Assembly (NCBI RefSeq): GCF_041320705.1
Contig: NZ_JBGGTQ010000001.1
Coordinates: forward strand, 186,001 to 250,000
DNA: 64,000 nt
Reading direction: 5' to 3'
Source of the DNA: Kineococcus mangrovi
GTDB taxonomy: Bacteria > Actinomycetota > Actinomycetes > Actinomycetales > Kineococcaceae
The notes beneath the pieces are model-generated. The model had not been told where the DNA came from and ran no database searches. It saw nothing but the letters and a program-made list of their open reading frames with translations. The position numbers were made by a program, and so were the translations under genes. Below, in pieces: positions 8,616 through 16,229 of the stretch (within the stretch, counting starts at the first letter, position 1; each line of letters begins with the position of its first letter).

Positions 8616-9767
8616 ATGCCCACCTACGAGCAGTTGATGACCAAGGCACGCAACCTCTCGCGCCAGATGGAGGACATGACCTCCAGCGCCACGGCCAAGT
8701 CGTGGACGCCGGCCCGCCAGGAGGAGTTCGCCCGCCTGGACGCCGACTTCAAGAGCACGATGGCTGACGCCGGCGCGGCTCAGGCCGCGAACCGGATCCA
8801 GGCCCTGATGGACCCCGACGACCGCGGCGGGCGGGGTAACTCCGCCTCGCGCATCGCCGGCAAGGGGCTCGGTTCGAGCTGGGGCCGCGACGTGGCCGAC
8901 CAGCTGCGTCAGACCGCCGACGGAGTGGGCACCAAGGCCCTGACCAACGGCTCCATCGGCGTGCCGTCCCCGATCGTGCCCGACATCGTCCGGCAGGCCG
9001 AGGAGCCGCTGAGCCTGCTGAACCTGCTGGTGAACCGCACCGCCACCACGGCCAACGAGTTCTCCTACGTCCAGCAGAACGCCCGGACCAACAACGCCGC
9101 GATGGTCCCCGACGGGGCGGTCAAGCCCACCTCGGTGTTCACCGTGGAGGAGGTCACCGACCGGGTCCGGGTGCTGGCGCACCTGTCCGAGCCGATCACC
9201 GAGCGGCTGTTCGCCGACCACGTCGAGCTGGAGCGGTTCTTGACCGTGGAGCTGCAGGCCGGGCTGCTGGAGGCTCTGGAGGGGCAGATCGTCGCCGGCG
9301 ACGGGACGGGGGAGAACCTGACCGGCCTGCTCGCGCTGCCCGGCACGACCCCCGTCACCGCCAGCGCGGACGTGTTCACCACGACCCGCAAGGCGCTGAC
9401 GACGCTGCGCCGGGCCGGGGAACGTCCCACCGCGTGGGTGTTCAGCCCCGAGGACGACGAGGAGCTGGACCTGGCCCGCGAGGACGGCACCACGGGTCAG
9501 TTCATCCTCGGCGGCAACGCCCTGGAGGCCACGCAGCCCACCCTGTGGGGGCTGCCGCGGATCGTGAGCCCGAAGATGCCTGCCGGCACCGCGTTGCTGG
9601 CGGACTGGTCGCAGGTGCGGCTGGTCATCCGCGAGGACGCCCGCCTGGACGCGGACCGCTCCGGGGAGCTGTTCACCCACAACCAGGTCGTGCTGCGTGT
9701 GGAGGGCCGCTACGGGCTCGCCGCGTTGCGGCCCTCGGCGGTCGCGGTCGTGGACCTGGCGGCCTGA
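8616..9767 (+). CDS. HK97-type major capsid protein
   Basis: This 383-residue structural protein has a helical N-terminal delta/scaffold-like region (about 1-70: YEQLMTKARNLSRQMEDM...QEEFARLDADFK). The HK97 fold follows, with GVPSPIVPDIVRQAEEPLSLLNLL, the E-loop region, VLAHLSEPITERLFADHVELERFLTVELQAGLLEALEGQIVAGDGTGENLTGLL, the A-domain segment WVFSPEDDEELDL, and the C-terminal DWSQVRLVIREDARLDADRSGELFTHNQVVLRVEGRYGLAALRPSAVA. Length and order fit the family. HK97-type delta regions are normally removed by a prohead protease that this element does not encode. ATG 8616 has CCGGAGG upstream. Confidence 0.93.
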   Translation: MPTYEQLMTKARNLSRQMEDMTSSATAKSWTPARQEEFARLDADFKSTMADAGAAQAANRIQALMDPDDRGGRGNSASRIAGKGLGSSWGRDVADQLRQTADGVGTKALTNGSIGVPSPIVPDIVRQAEEPLSLLNLLVNRTATTANEFSYVQQNARTNNAAMVPDGAVKPTSVFTVEEVTDRVRVLAHLSEPITERLFADHVELERFLTVELQAGLLEALEGQIVAGDGTGENLTGLLALPGTTPVTASADVFTTTRKALTTLRRAGERPTAWVFSPEDDEELDLAREDGTTGQFILGGNALEATQPTLWGLPRIVSPKMPAGTALLADWSQVRLVIREDARLDADRSGELFTHNQVVLRVEGRYGLAALRPSAVAVVDLAA

Positions 9768-9773
9768 TGAACT

Positions 9774-9808
9774 CCCCGGTGAGGGGTCCACGGGGCTCCT
9801 CACCGGGG
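9774..9808 (+). terminator. Terminator hairpin after the capsid gene
   Basis: An 11-bp perfect stem (9774-9784 with 9798-9808) and a 13-nt loop begin 7 nt after the capsid stop. There is no strong T-run, as is usual for high-GC actinobacteria. Confidence 0.7.
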
Positions 9809-9895
9809 CAGGGCCCAGCTGGTCACGGCCGAGACCGCTGAGGCTCCAGTCGAGGGGCCCGGGCGTGGAACCCCGGAGCTGCCCCCTCGACGCCC

Positions 9896-9936
9896 GCAGG
9901 ACCCGCAGAGGCACCCTGTGTCTCTGCGGGTCCTGC
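9896..9936. repeat. 15-bp inverted repeat ahead of the next gene
   Basis: Positions 9896-9910 pair perfectly with 9922-9936 around an 11-nt loop, 29 nt upstream of the next ATG. It could be a second terminator, a transcript-stability hairpin, or a protein-binding site. Confidence 0.6.
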
Positions 9937-9964
9937 CCACGTCCTACGAGCGCAGGAGAAGCCC

Positions 9965-10396
9965 ATGTCCACGAGGAGAACCGCCACCGCGGAGAGCACG
10001 CCGGCCGGGCACGCGCAGGTCGTCGAGGTTGTCGGCGTGGACCTGGCCGCCGTCCCGGACCGCCCCGAGCGCGCCACCTCGGTGCTCGGCGGGTGGGTCG
10101 AGGACCTGCGCCGGCCGTCCTCGCTGGTCGCGGTCGTGGTGCGTCTGTCCCGGGCCCTGAGCCAGGACGAGGCCCGGGCCCTGCCCGCGGCGTGGCAGCA
10201 GACGCCGGTGGTCGAGCTGTTCGCCGGCGACCCGACCGGGCTGACGCGGGCGCTGACCCGCGGCCCGGTCCGGTGCGATCCGGCCCGGCGGGATCACGTC
10301 GTGGTGTGGGTGCCCACGACGCTGCCGGCGCGGGCGCTGGAGGCCGTCGAGCAGGTGCACCGCCGCACGCTCGACGTCGCCCTACGTGAACCCTGA
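9965..10396 (+). CDS. Element protein of unknown function
   Basis: This 143-residue product is unrecognised. A disordered N-terminus (MSTRRTATAESTPAGH) precedes a folded core with VVEVVGVDLAAVPDRPERATSVLGGWVEDL, VAVVVRLSRALSQDEARAL and a C-terminal helix ALEAVEQVHRRTLDVALR. CGCAGGAGAAG precedes the ATG. It lies directly behind the capsid gene, separated by two hairpins, so it may be expressed separately. In helper-dependent elements this place often holds capsid-size or interference factors, but nothing in the sequence shows such a role. Confidence 0.55.
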   Translation: MSTRRTATAESTPAGHAQVVEVVGVDLAAVPDRPERATSVLGGWVEDLRRPSSLVAVVVRLSRALSQDEARALPAAWQQTPVVELFAGDPTGLTRALTRGPVRCDPARRDHVVVWVPTTLPARALEAVEQVHRRTLDVALREP

Positions 10397-10408
10397 CATG
10401 CGTCGCGA

Positions 10409-10693
10409 CTACGCCCGACGTGCCCACTCCTGGTACTGACGCAGCAGAGCGCGTGTGTACCCGGCCATGTCGAGTGCCTTGCCGCCTGATCCCCAGCCGT
10501 CGTCCAAGCGGAGAACCAGAACGACCTGATTGCCGTGACTGCTCACCTCTGCGGAGACAGCAGTTTCCGGGTCTGCCTCCAGGAGGGCTGGCAGGATGTG
10601 ATCTTCGACGAAGCGGCTGCCGTCCGTAGGCAGGTCATCGGCATAGATGTCACTCATGGCAACCATGCTGTCACTCATCGACCCGCGGGGCAC
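10409..10693 (-). CDS. Small acidic element protein of unknown function
   Basis: The frame encodes up to 94 residues; starts at ATG 10678 or ATG 10657 (MSDIYADDLPTDG) are also possible, since no start has a clear ribosome-binding site. Visible features are an acidic N-terminus, a helix VEDHILPALLEA, strands AVSAEVSSHGNQVVLVLRLDDGW, and a C-terminal helix ALLRQYQEWARRA. The gene converges on the 9965-10396 gene and stands at the start of the leftward right-end module. No family is recognised. Confidence 0.5.
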   Translation of the reverse strand: MPRGSMSDSMVAMSDIYADDLPTDGSRFVEDHILPALLEADPETAVSAEVSSHGNQVVLVLRLDDGWGSGGKALDMAGYTRALLRQYQEWARRA

Positions 10694-10787
10694 CGCGCGC
10701 TGCCGCAGCCCGCCGCGGGAACGCCGCAGCCTCGATCAGGGCTGTGCCGGAGGTGGCGGGCAGATCCGCGACGACGAACCGGGCGCC

Positions 10788-11438
10788 TCACCCCGCGGTC
10801 CTCGTGGTCACCTGCGCGGAAGGTTCCGCCAAGTTGGCGGAACCTTCCGCGTCGATCCGGTCCTCCAGGTCCTCCACGACCCGCTGCACCTCGGCGACGT
10901 AGTGCTCCAGGTCGGCGGCCACCCCGGCGTCGAGGCGGTCTTGTGCGGCCCATCGGACGACGTCGGACCGCAGGCGCTCCAGGACCCGCTCCGCCGCCCC
11001 GTAGGGCGCCTCCGTGGTCGTCGTGACCATCGGCTCGACCTGCATGACGGAGGTCGAAGGTGCCGGCGTGGTGGAGGCACCTCCGCAGGCGCCGGCAGCC
11101 GCGAGCAGACCCTGCAGTTGAGCCACCAGGTGCTCTGCCTCCTCCAGGCGCAGGAAAGCCTCGCCGGCCGTGCCGCTGCAGGCCAGGACCAGCACGACGG
11201 GACGGCCGGCCTTCTCTCGGTACAGCGAGGAAGAGACGGTGGGGAAGCGAGCCCCGTCGGGCTCGAGGTCCAGGGGCTCGGTGCCGGTGGCGGCCACGAT
11301 CGCGGGCCGGGAGCTGAACTCCCCGATGCACGACGAGCCGTGCTCGTCGGCGTGCCAGGCCGGGACGACCTCGGCGGGGACGGGGTGCGCCACCCGGGTG
11401 GCGGTGGCTTCAGCCGTGGGCAGGGTGGGACGATCCAT
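10788..11438 (-). CDS. DUF6907-like protein with helical C-terminal extension
   Basis: The 216-residue protein has an N-terminal part resembling DUF6907, a small domain common in actinobacterial mobile elements: PAWHADEHGSSCIGEF, then strand-rich DLEPDGARFPTVSSSLY, VVLVLACSG and the closing helix LRLEEAEHLVAQLQGLLAAAG. A linker leads to a helical C-terminal region (ERVLERLRSDVVRWAAQDRL ... AEVQRVVEDLEDRIDAEG). ACAGGAGCG precedes the ATG at 11438. A 37-nt perfect palindrome lies within its last codons. Function is unknown. Confidence 0.6.
   Translation of the reverse strand: MDRPTLPTAEATATRVAHPVPAEVVPAWHADEHGSSCIGEFSSRPAIVAATGTEPLDLEPDGARFPTVSSSLYREKAGRPVVLVLACSGTAGEAFLRLEEAEHLVAQLQGLLAAAGACGGASTTPAPSTSVMQVEPMVTTTTEAPYGAAERVLERLRSDVVRWAAQDRLDAGVAADLEHYVAEVQRVVEDLEDRIDAEGSANLAEPSAQVTTRTAG
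10815..10851. repeat. 37-nt perfect palindrome
   Basis: Two 18-nt arms (10815-10832 and 10834-10851) surround a single G at 10833. The inner part contains GGTTCCGCCAA and its complement. It lies in the 3' end of the 10788-11438 coding region. The lack of a real loop makes a duplex protein-binding site more likely than an RNA hairpin terminator. Confidence 0.7.
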
Positions 11439-11722
11439 GACGGGTCACGCTCCTGTTGCTTCAGGGGTGGGATCAAGGGCCTCGTCGGTGTTCCACCACC
11501 GGCGGGGCCCGCTCGTCGTCTGCGACGAGTTCGTGTCTGGACCTTGACCCCTGGGCTGACGTCCGGTCAAGAGGTCACCACCCGGGCGGCGTAGCCGGTC
11601 CAGTCCGCAGAAAGTCCGCAGGACGACCGCAAACCACCAACCCGACCCAACGCCGACCAACGACGTTTCCGCAGGTCAAGGCGTCAGGTCGAGAGTTGTT
11701 GCAGCTCAGCGGATCCCGTGTT
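11439..11722. other. Gene-free right attachment arm
   Basis: The 284-bp stretch has no supported gene. It contains CTCGTCG/CGACGAG (11512-11518/11523-11529) and CTTGACC/GGTCAAG (11543-11549/11575-11581) inverted repeats, a pair of AGTCCGCA repeats, and CGCAGGTCA at 11670-11678, the inverted partner of 2236-2244. This density of sites suits binding by integrase and excisionase. Confidence 0.6.
11602..11620 (+). repeat. Right pair of AGTCCGCA repeats (candidate integrase arm sites)
   Basis: Copies at 11602-11609 and 11613-11620 have the same 11-bp phasing as the pair at 2269-2287. They lie 103 bp from the attR core, against 48 bp for the left pair. Confidence 0.6.
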
Positions 11723-11750
11723 GAGTTCGAGCTCTACTACGACATCTGAG
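11723..11750 (+). repeat. attR core: displaced original 3' end of glnA
   Basis: Identical to 2194-2221. It encodes EFELYYDI-stop without an upstream glnA and is presumably the host copy displaced by the insertion. An open frame running into it from 11456 is an accident of the junction. Confidence 0.93.
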
Positions 11751-11775
11751 CCGACCGCTCAGCACGTCGTTCCGT

Positions 11776-11807
11776 GGAACCCCCGTCCCCGCTGGGACGG
11801 GGGTTCC
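11776..11807 (+). terminator. Native glnA terminator, separated by the element
   Basis: A 14-bp perfect stem (11776-11789 with 11794-11807) with a 4-nt loop lies 26 nt after the attR stop codon. Before integration it would have stood directly behind glnA; it is now about 9.5 kb away. Confidence 0.8.
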
Positions 11808-11913
11808 GTCGTTCCGGGGCTCGGTGCGGTTCGACCCGGTCGCGGAGTAGGTTGTGCCCCTCCGGTGACAGGACGTCGCCGTTCCGCGACACGACCCGAG
11901 GACGGGGGCCCAC

Positions 11914-12735
11914 GTGCCGACGACCACCACCTGCTCCACCTGCCGCGCCGCGATGCGCGAGGCGGACCGGTTCTGCTGGACGTGCGGCACCCCGCGAGAG
12001 GGCGCCGACCGCCTGGAGGTGACCGCACCGGTGAGCGCACCGGGACGACGGCGAGGGGTGGGCGGCCGGCTCGTCGCCGGTGCCGCAGCGCTCGTCGTGG
12101 TCGCCGCGGGGGTCGCGATCTGGTACCTCACCCGGTCCGACGAGGACTCGGTGCGGACGTCGGCCCCCGCGGCGGCGTCCCCCTCCCCCAGCACCGCGCC
12201 CAGCGCCACCGCGACACCGGCGGCCCCCACCTCCACCCCGACTCCGACGTTCCCCACGGGTCCCGTGGTCCCCGCCCGGGCGAGCGCACCGAGCACGGCG
12301 CCGGACAGCGCCGACGCGGGTGGCCGCAGGACGAGCTACGAGGTCTCCCACGTGCTCGACGGCAGGCCCTCCACGGCGTGGCGGACCGAGGGCGACGCGA
12401 GCGGCGACACCCTCGTCTTCACCTTCGACGGCACCGTCCGCATCACCGAGGTGGGCCTGGTCAACGGGTTCGCGAAGATCGACCCGCACGACGGGGCGGA
12501 CCGCTACGAGCAGGGCAGGCGCATCACGGCCGTCACGTGGACGTTCCGCACCCAGGGCGGACCGGTGGCCGTCCAGCAGACCCTGCGCGACGGCGACCGC
12601 GAGGTGCAGACCACCGCCGTCGCGCCCGTCGAGGTCAGCGAGGTGGCCCTGACGGTCGACCGGACGACGCGGCCGGGGGCCGGTTGGCGGTTCGACCGCA
12701 CGGCCATCAGCGACGTGCGGTTCGCGAACTCCTAG
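11914..12735 (+). CDS. Zinc-ribbon membrane protein with discoidin-like domain
   Basis: The 273-residue protein starts with a zinc ribbon (CSTC ... CWTCG, about 7-26), followed by one transmembrane helix (about 50-70, LVAGAAALVVVAAGVAIWYL). A Ser/Pro/Thr-rich extracytoplasmic linker (about 75-130) leads to a C-terminal beta domain with SHVLDGRPSTAWRTEG ... VRITEVGLVNGF, the signature of discoidin or NADase-type glycan-binding domains. The family architecture suggests a cytoplasmic sensor or ribbon with a surface-exposed sugar-binding domain. The start is GTG 11914. Its TAG overlaps the convergent SDR stop. Confidence 0.75.
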   Translation: MPTTTTCSTCRAAMREADRFCWTCGTPREGADRLEVTAPVSAPGRRRGVGGRLVAGAAALVVVAAGVAIWYLTRSDEDSVRTSAPAAASPSPSTAPSATATPAAPTSTPTPTFPTGPVVPARASAPSTAPDSADAGGRRTSYEVSHVLDGRPSTAWRTEGDASGDTLVFTFDGTVRITEVGLVNGFAKIDPHDGADRYEQGRRITAVTWTFRTQGGPVAVQQTLRDGDREVQTTAVAPVEVSEVALTVDRTTRPGAGWRFDRTAISDVRFANS

Positions 12736-13490
12736 AGCTGGACGCCGCGGGTCAGCGCGCCGTCGACGACGAGGTTCGTCCCGGTGACGAAGCTCGCCGC
12801 GGGGCTGGCGAGGAACACCACGGGACGGGCGACCTCCTCGGGCGTGGCCATCCGGCCCGTCGGGTTCAGCGCGAGGGCCTCGGCGAAGAACTCGGGGTCG
12901 TTGCGCTCGGTGAGCTGCCAGACGCCGCCCTCGAAGTACGTGTTCCCCGGCGAGACGGTGTTGGCGCGGATCCCCTCGCCCGCGAGCTGGTGCGCGAGCC
13001 CCTGCGTGTAGGCGACGAGGGCGGCCTTGACGGTGCCGTAGGGGCCGGCGAACGCGTCGACCTCACGGCCCGAGACGCTGCCGATCGTCACGATCGAGCC
13101 CGCGCCGGCGCGCCGCAGGTGCGGCAGGGACGCGTCGACGAGGGCGACTGTGCCCATGAGGTCCACGTCGAGCGAGAGCCGCCAGGACTCCAGGTCGTCG
13201 GCGGCGGCGATGGCGCTGACGTTCGCGACGACGACGTCGATCCCGCCGAGTTCGGCGGCCACCTCCTCGACCCAGGCGGTCACGTCCTCGCGCCGGGCGA
13301 CGTCGACGACGCTGCCCCGCAGCGTTCCCGGTCCCGTCGCACCGGCCACCAGGGCGTCGACGTCGGCGGCCGTCCGCGCGCAGGTGGCGACGTCGGCCCC
13401 CTCGCCGAGGAACTCCGCGACGATCGCGCGGCCGATGCCGCGGGTCCCCCCGGTCACGAGGACGCGCGCGCCGTCCAGCTGCAGGTCCAC
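12732..13490 (-). CDS. SDR-family oxidoreductase
   Basis: This 252-residue NAD(P)-dependent short-chain dehydrogenase has TGGTRGIG for nucleotide binding (about 12-19), the catalytic Ser in TIGSVSG, the YxxxK motif in GPYGTVKAA, and the C-terminal SFVTGTNLVVDGALTRG. Length is typical for classical SDRs. GTG 13490 gives the canonical N-terminus DLQLDGARVLVTGG with AGAGG upstream; longer frames upstream are not coding. It follows the amidase gene by 35 bp on the same strand, so the two probably form an operon. The substrate is unknown. Confidence 0.88.
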   Translation of the reverse strand: MDLQLDGARVLVTGGTRGIGRAIVAEFLGEGADVATCARTAADVDALVAGATGPGTLRGSVVDVARREDVTAWVEEVAAELGGIDVVVANVSAIAAADDLESWRLSLDVDLMGTVALVDASLPHLRRAGAGSIVTIGSVSGREVDAFAGPYGTVKAALVAYTQGLAHQLAGEGIRANTVSPGNTYFEGGVWQLTERNDPEFFAEALALNPTGRMATPEEVARPVVFLASPAASFVTGTNLVVDGALTRGVQL

Positions 13491-13525
13491 GGGGGTTCCT
13501 CTCGTCGGGGTTCTCGGGGCGGGGT

Positions 13526-14536
13526 TCAGCGCACGAGGGCGCGCAAGCGGCCGTGGACCCCGCCGTAGGCGGGACGGGCGGCGGGCACGAGGCGTTTGGG
13601 GACCTTCGTCGCCACGCTGTAGTTCACGTCGACGGCGTTGGCCAGCGGCACCTCGCTGACCTGCGAGAGCACCTGGTAGGCGTCCAGGGTGTCCAGGCCG
13701 GTGAGCCCGGCGAGCCAGCCCACGGCGTCGACCTGCCCGGCGCGCCAGGCGTCCTCGAGGGGACGGGCGGACCCGACGACCGTCCAGTGGGTGTCGCTCT
13801 CCAACCGCGGCCAGGCCGGACCGGGGGTCTTCAACAGGTCGACGAGGACCAGGGAGTTCATCGCCCCCTCGACGGCCGTGCCGCAGGACTCCCCCTCCCC
13901 CTGCCGGAAGTGCCCGTCCCCGAGGGAGAACAGCGCGCCCTCGACGTTGACGCGCAGGTACACCGTCGTCCCCGCGCGCAGTTCCGGGGTGTCCATGTTG
14001 CCGCCGAACACGTCCGGCACGAGCGCCGAGCGCACCTCGCCGGCCGCCGGTGCCACGCCGACGGTCCCCAGCATGGGTTCCAGCGGCAGGTCGAGGTGTA
14101 CGTCGCCGAGGTCCAGCCCGACGGTGCCGCGCTCGGAGTCGAGGTGGTAGATCCACGTGCGCTCCGGCAACGGGGGTTGCAGCGTCGCCGTGCGGTCGGT
14201 GGAGGTCAGCCCGCCGAAGAACGGGATGAGCGCCGAGGCGCCCCAGTCGCGCGCCGGTTCGAAGTCGACGACGTGTAGGACGAGGGTGTCGCCGGGTTCG
14301 GCGCCCTCGACGAGGAACGGGCCCGTCTGCGGGTTGACGAACGGCATCTGCAACGCCGTGCCCGGCAGGTCGGTCACCGACCGCAGGCGGCCGCAGAACG
14401 CGTCGTCGCTCCACAGCCGCAGCGCCGTGCCGGGGCGGACCCGCGCGACGGGCGCCGCACCGCCGAACGTCCACGCGTACTGCTCCGGCGTCGGGGTGAA
14501 CTCGACGACCTCGACGGCGGGGTCCAGGGATCGCAC
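13526..14536 (-). CDS. Acetamidase/formamidase family protein
   Basis: The 336-residue product belongs to the FmdA/AmdA metal-dependent amidase family. Visible hallmarks are GPFLVEGAEPGDTLVLHVVDFEP near 75-95, FGGNMDTPELRAGTTVYLRVNVEGALFSLGDGHFRQGEGESCGTAVEG around 180-225, and SDTHWTVVG. Family enzymes hydrolyse formamide or acetamide to release ammonia. That fits a nitrogen-oriented neighbourhood, but the true substrate cannot be read from sequence. It lies upstream of the SDR gene in the same direction. Confidence 0.85.
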   Translation of the reverse strand: MRSLDPAVEVVEFTPTPEQYAWTFGGAAPVARVRPGTALRLWSDDAFCGRLRSVTDLPGTALQMPFVNPQTGPFLVEGAEPGDTLVLHVVDFEPARDWGASALIPFFGGLTSTDRTATLQPPLPERTWIYHLDSERGTVGLDLGDVHLDLPLEPMLGTVGVAPAAGEVRSALVPDVFGGNMDTPELRAGTTVYLRVNVEGALFSLGDGHFRQGEGESCGTAVEGAMNSLVLVDLLKTPGPAWPRLESDTHWTVVGSARPLEDAWRAGQVDAVGWLAGLTGLDTLDAYQVLSQVSEVPLANAVDVNYSVATKVPKRLVPAARPAYGGVHGRLRALVR

Positions 14537-14608
14537 GGTGCTCCTCGGGGGCGGTGATCACGGCGTGTCCCGTCCTTCTACCCCAGGAACCGTCGGGCTG
14601 GGAAGCCC

Positions 14609-14995
14609 TCAGGCGCCCGGAGCACCGGTGGGCGGTTCGGGGTTCCGCGCCCGGGCCCGGCGCACGGCGGCGTCGAAGTCGGCGTCGACGCGGGCCTGCT
14701 CCTGCGCGACCCGCTCGTCGACCCGGCCCCGCTCGGCCCCGGCCCACCCGGTGGGGCGCTCGTGCTCGGGGAACCCCGGCGTGGCGGAGTACCAGACCTC
14801 CGGCCGCTGCGGGACGCGCGCGGGCCGGCCCGCGACGAGCCAGGCGACGCCCCCGACGACGGGCAGCACGACGATGAGCAGGATCCACGCGAGCTTGGGC
14901 AGGTTCCGGACCCGGTCGGCGGGGGTCTGCACGCAGTCGAGGAGGCAGAAGACGAGCAGGACCAGCTCGAGGACGACGGGCAGGTAGCGGATCAC
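14609..14995 (-). CDS. PLD nuclease N-terminal domain membrane protein
   Basis: The protein has 128 residues. It has two transmembrane helices (about 4-20 and 36-57) in the PLDc_N pattern: LPVVLELVLLVFCLLDCVQTPADRVRNLPKLAWILLIVVLPVVGGVAWLVAGRP. A polar tail begins VPQRPEVWYSATPGFPEHERP and ends with a charged helix. Such stand-alone PLDc_N proteins are common in actinobacteria and of unknown function. GTG 14995 is chosen because it begins directly before the first membrane helix. Confidence 0.8.
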   Translation of the reverse strand: MIRYLPVVLELVLLVFCLLDCVQTPADRVRNLPKLAWILLIVVLPVVGGVAWLVAGRPARVPQRPEVWYSATPGFPEHERPTGWAGAERGRVDERVAQEQARVDADFDAAVRRARARNPEPPTGAPGA

Positions 14996-15199
14996 GTGGG
15001 TCCCCGGTGGCTCGGCGGTGCTCGGACGGTGAGCGCGTGGTGGGCGCGCGCCGGACGCTAGTCCGGCCCCGGCCGCGGCGGACCGTTTCGCCGGATCCGG
15101 TACCCGGTCCGGCCCGGGCGGGCCGGGACGGCCGGGCGCGGGGTGTGGACGTAGGTTGGGCGCTGAGCCCGTCGTGGGTCCCTCGAGGAAGGTGGAGTC

Positions 15200-16216
15200 G
15201 TGAGCGTCGACACGCACGGTCAGCCGCTGAAGCTGGGTTACAAGGCGTCCGCGGAGCAGTTCGCGCCGGCGCAGCTGGCCGACTTCGCCGTGCAGGCCGA
15301 GGAGCAGGGCCTGGACTCGGTGTGGATCTCCGACCACTTCCAGCCGTGGCGCCACGTCGACGGGCACGCCCCCTCGGCCCTCACCTGGCTGCCGTGGGTC
15401 GCGGCCAAGACGTCACGGGTCCAGCTCGGCACGTCGGTCCTGACGCCGACCCTGCGCTACAACCCTGCCGTCGTCGCCCAGGCCTTCGCCACCCTCGGGG
15501 TCCTGGCCCCGGGCCGGGCCATCCTGGGCGTGGGCACCGGTGAGGCGCTCAACGAGACCGCCGTCGGCGTCGACTTCCCCGAGACCCGCGAGCGGTTCGC
15601 CCGTCTGCGCGAGGCGGTGCGGCTCATCAAGCAGCTGTGGTCGCAGGAGCGCGTGACGTTCGAGGGCGACTACTACCGCCTGCACGACGCGACCGTCTAC
15701 GACCGTCCCGAGCAGCCCGTCCCGATCTACGTCGCCGCGGGCGGGCCGGGGGTGACCAAGTACGCCGGTCGTGCCGGGGACGGGTACATCTGCACGTCGG
15801 GCAAGGGCATGGAGCTGTACTCCGAGACGCTGCTGCCGGCGCTGCGGGAGGGTCTGGAGGCCTCCGGGCGCACCGAGCAGCAGATCGACCGGACCATCGA
15901 GATCAAGCTGTCCTTCGACGAGGACCACGCGAAGGCGCTGGAGAACACCCGGTTCTGGGCGCCGCTGTCGCTGTCGGCCGAGCAGAAGTCGCAGGTCCAC
16001 GACCCGGTCGAGATGGCGCGGCTGGCCGACGAGCTGCCGATCGAGCAGGTCGCCAAGCGGTGGATCGTCTCCTCCGACCCCGAGCAGGTCGCGAGAGCGG
16101 TGCAGGAGTACGTCGACGCGGGGTTCACCCACCTCGTCTTCCACGCGCCGGGCCACGACCAGTCGCGGTTCCTCACGCAGTTCACCGCCGACGTCGTGCC
16201 GCTGCTGCGAACCTGA
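15200..16216 (+). CDS. fgd: F420-dependent glucose-6-phosphate dehydrogenase
   Basis: The 338-residue luciferase-fold enzyme oxidises glucose 6-phosphate to 6-phosphogluconolactone with coenzyme F420. It is close to mycobacterial Fgd1 throughout: [23 protein letters not shown] with the active-site His and Trp, [23 protein letters not shown] with the catalytic Glu, [46 protein letters not shown] and [13 protein letters not shown] 15200 follows AAGGTGGAG. The gene implies that the organism makes F420. It ends 13 nt before the convergent glnE stop. Confidence 0.94.
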   Translation: MSVDTHGQPLKLGYKASAEQFAPAQLADFAVQAEEQGLDSVWISDHFQPWRHVDGHAPSALTWLPWVAAKTSRVQLGTSVLTPTLRYNPAVVAQAFATLGVLAPGRAILGVGTGEALNETAVGVDFPETRERFARLREAVRLIKQLWSQERVTFEGDYYRLHDATVYDRPEQPVPIYVAAGGPGVTKYAGRAGDGYICTSGKGMELYSETLLPALREGLEASGRTEQQIDRTIEIKLSFDEDHAKALENTRFWAPLSLSAEQKSQVHDPVEMARLADELPIEQVAKRWIVSSDPEQVARAVQEYVDAGFTHLVFHAPGHDQSRFLTQFTADVVPLLRT

Positions 16217-16229
16217 CCGGCGGACGGTC

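Noticed and set aside
8432-8767. Possible gene between small terminase and capsid
   Set aside because: It overlaps the capsid start by 150 nt, has no ribosome-binding site, and its sequence is Arg/Pro-rich shadow.
11456-11749. Open frame ending in EFELYYDI that looks like a truncated glnA
   Set aside because: It is created by attR: the frame enters the duplicated 28-bp core by chance. The upstream part has no similarity to glutamine synthetase, contains the integrase arm repeats and has no ribosome-binding site.
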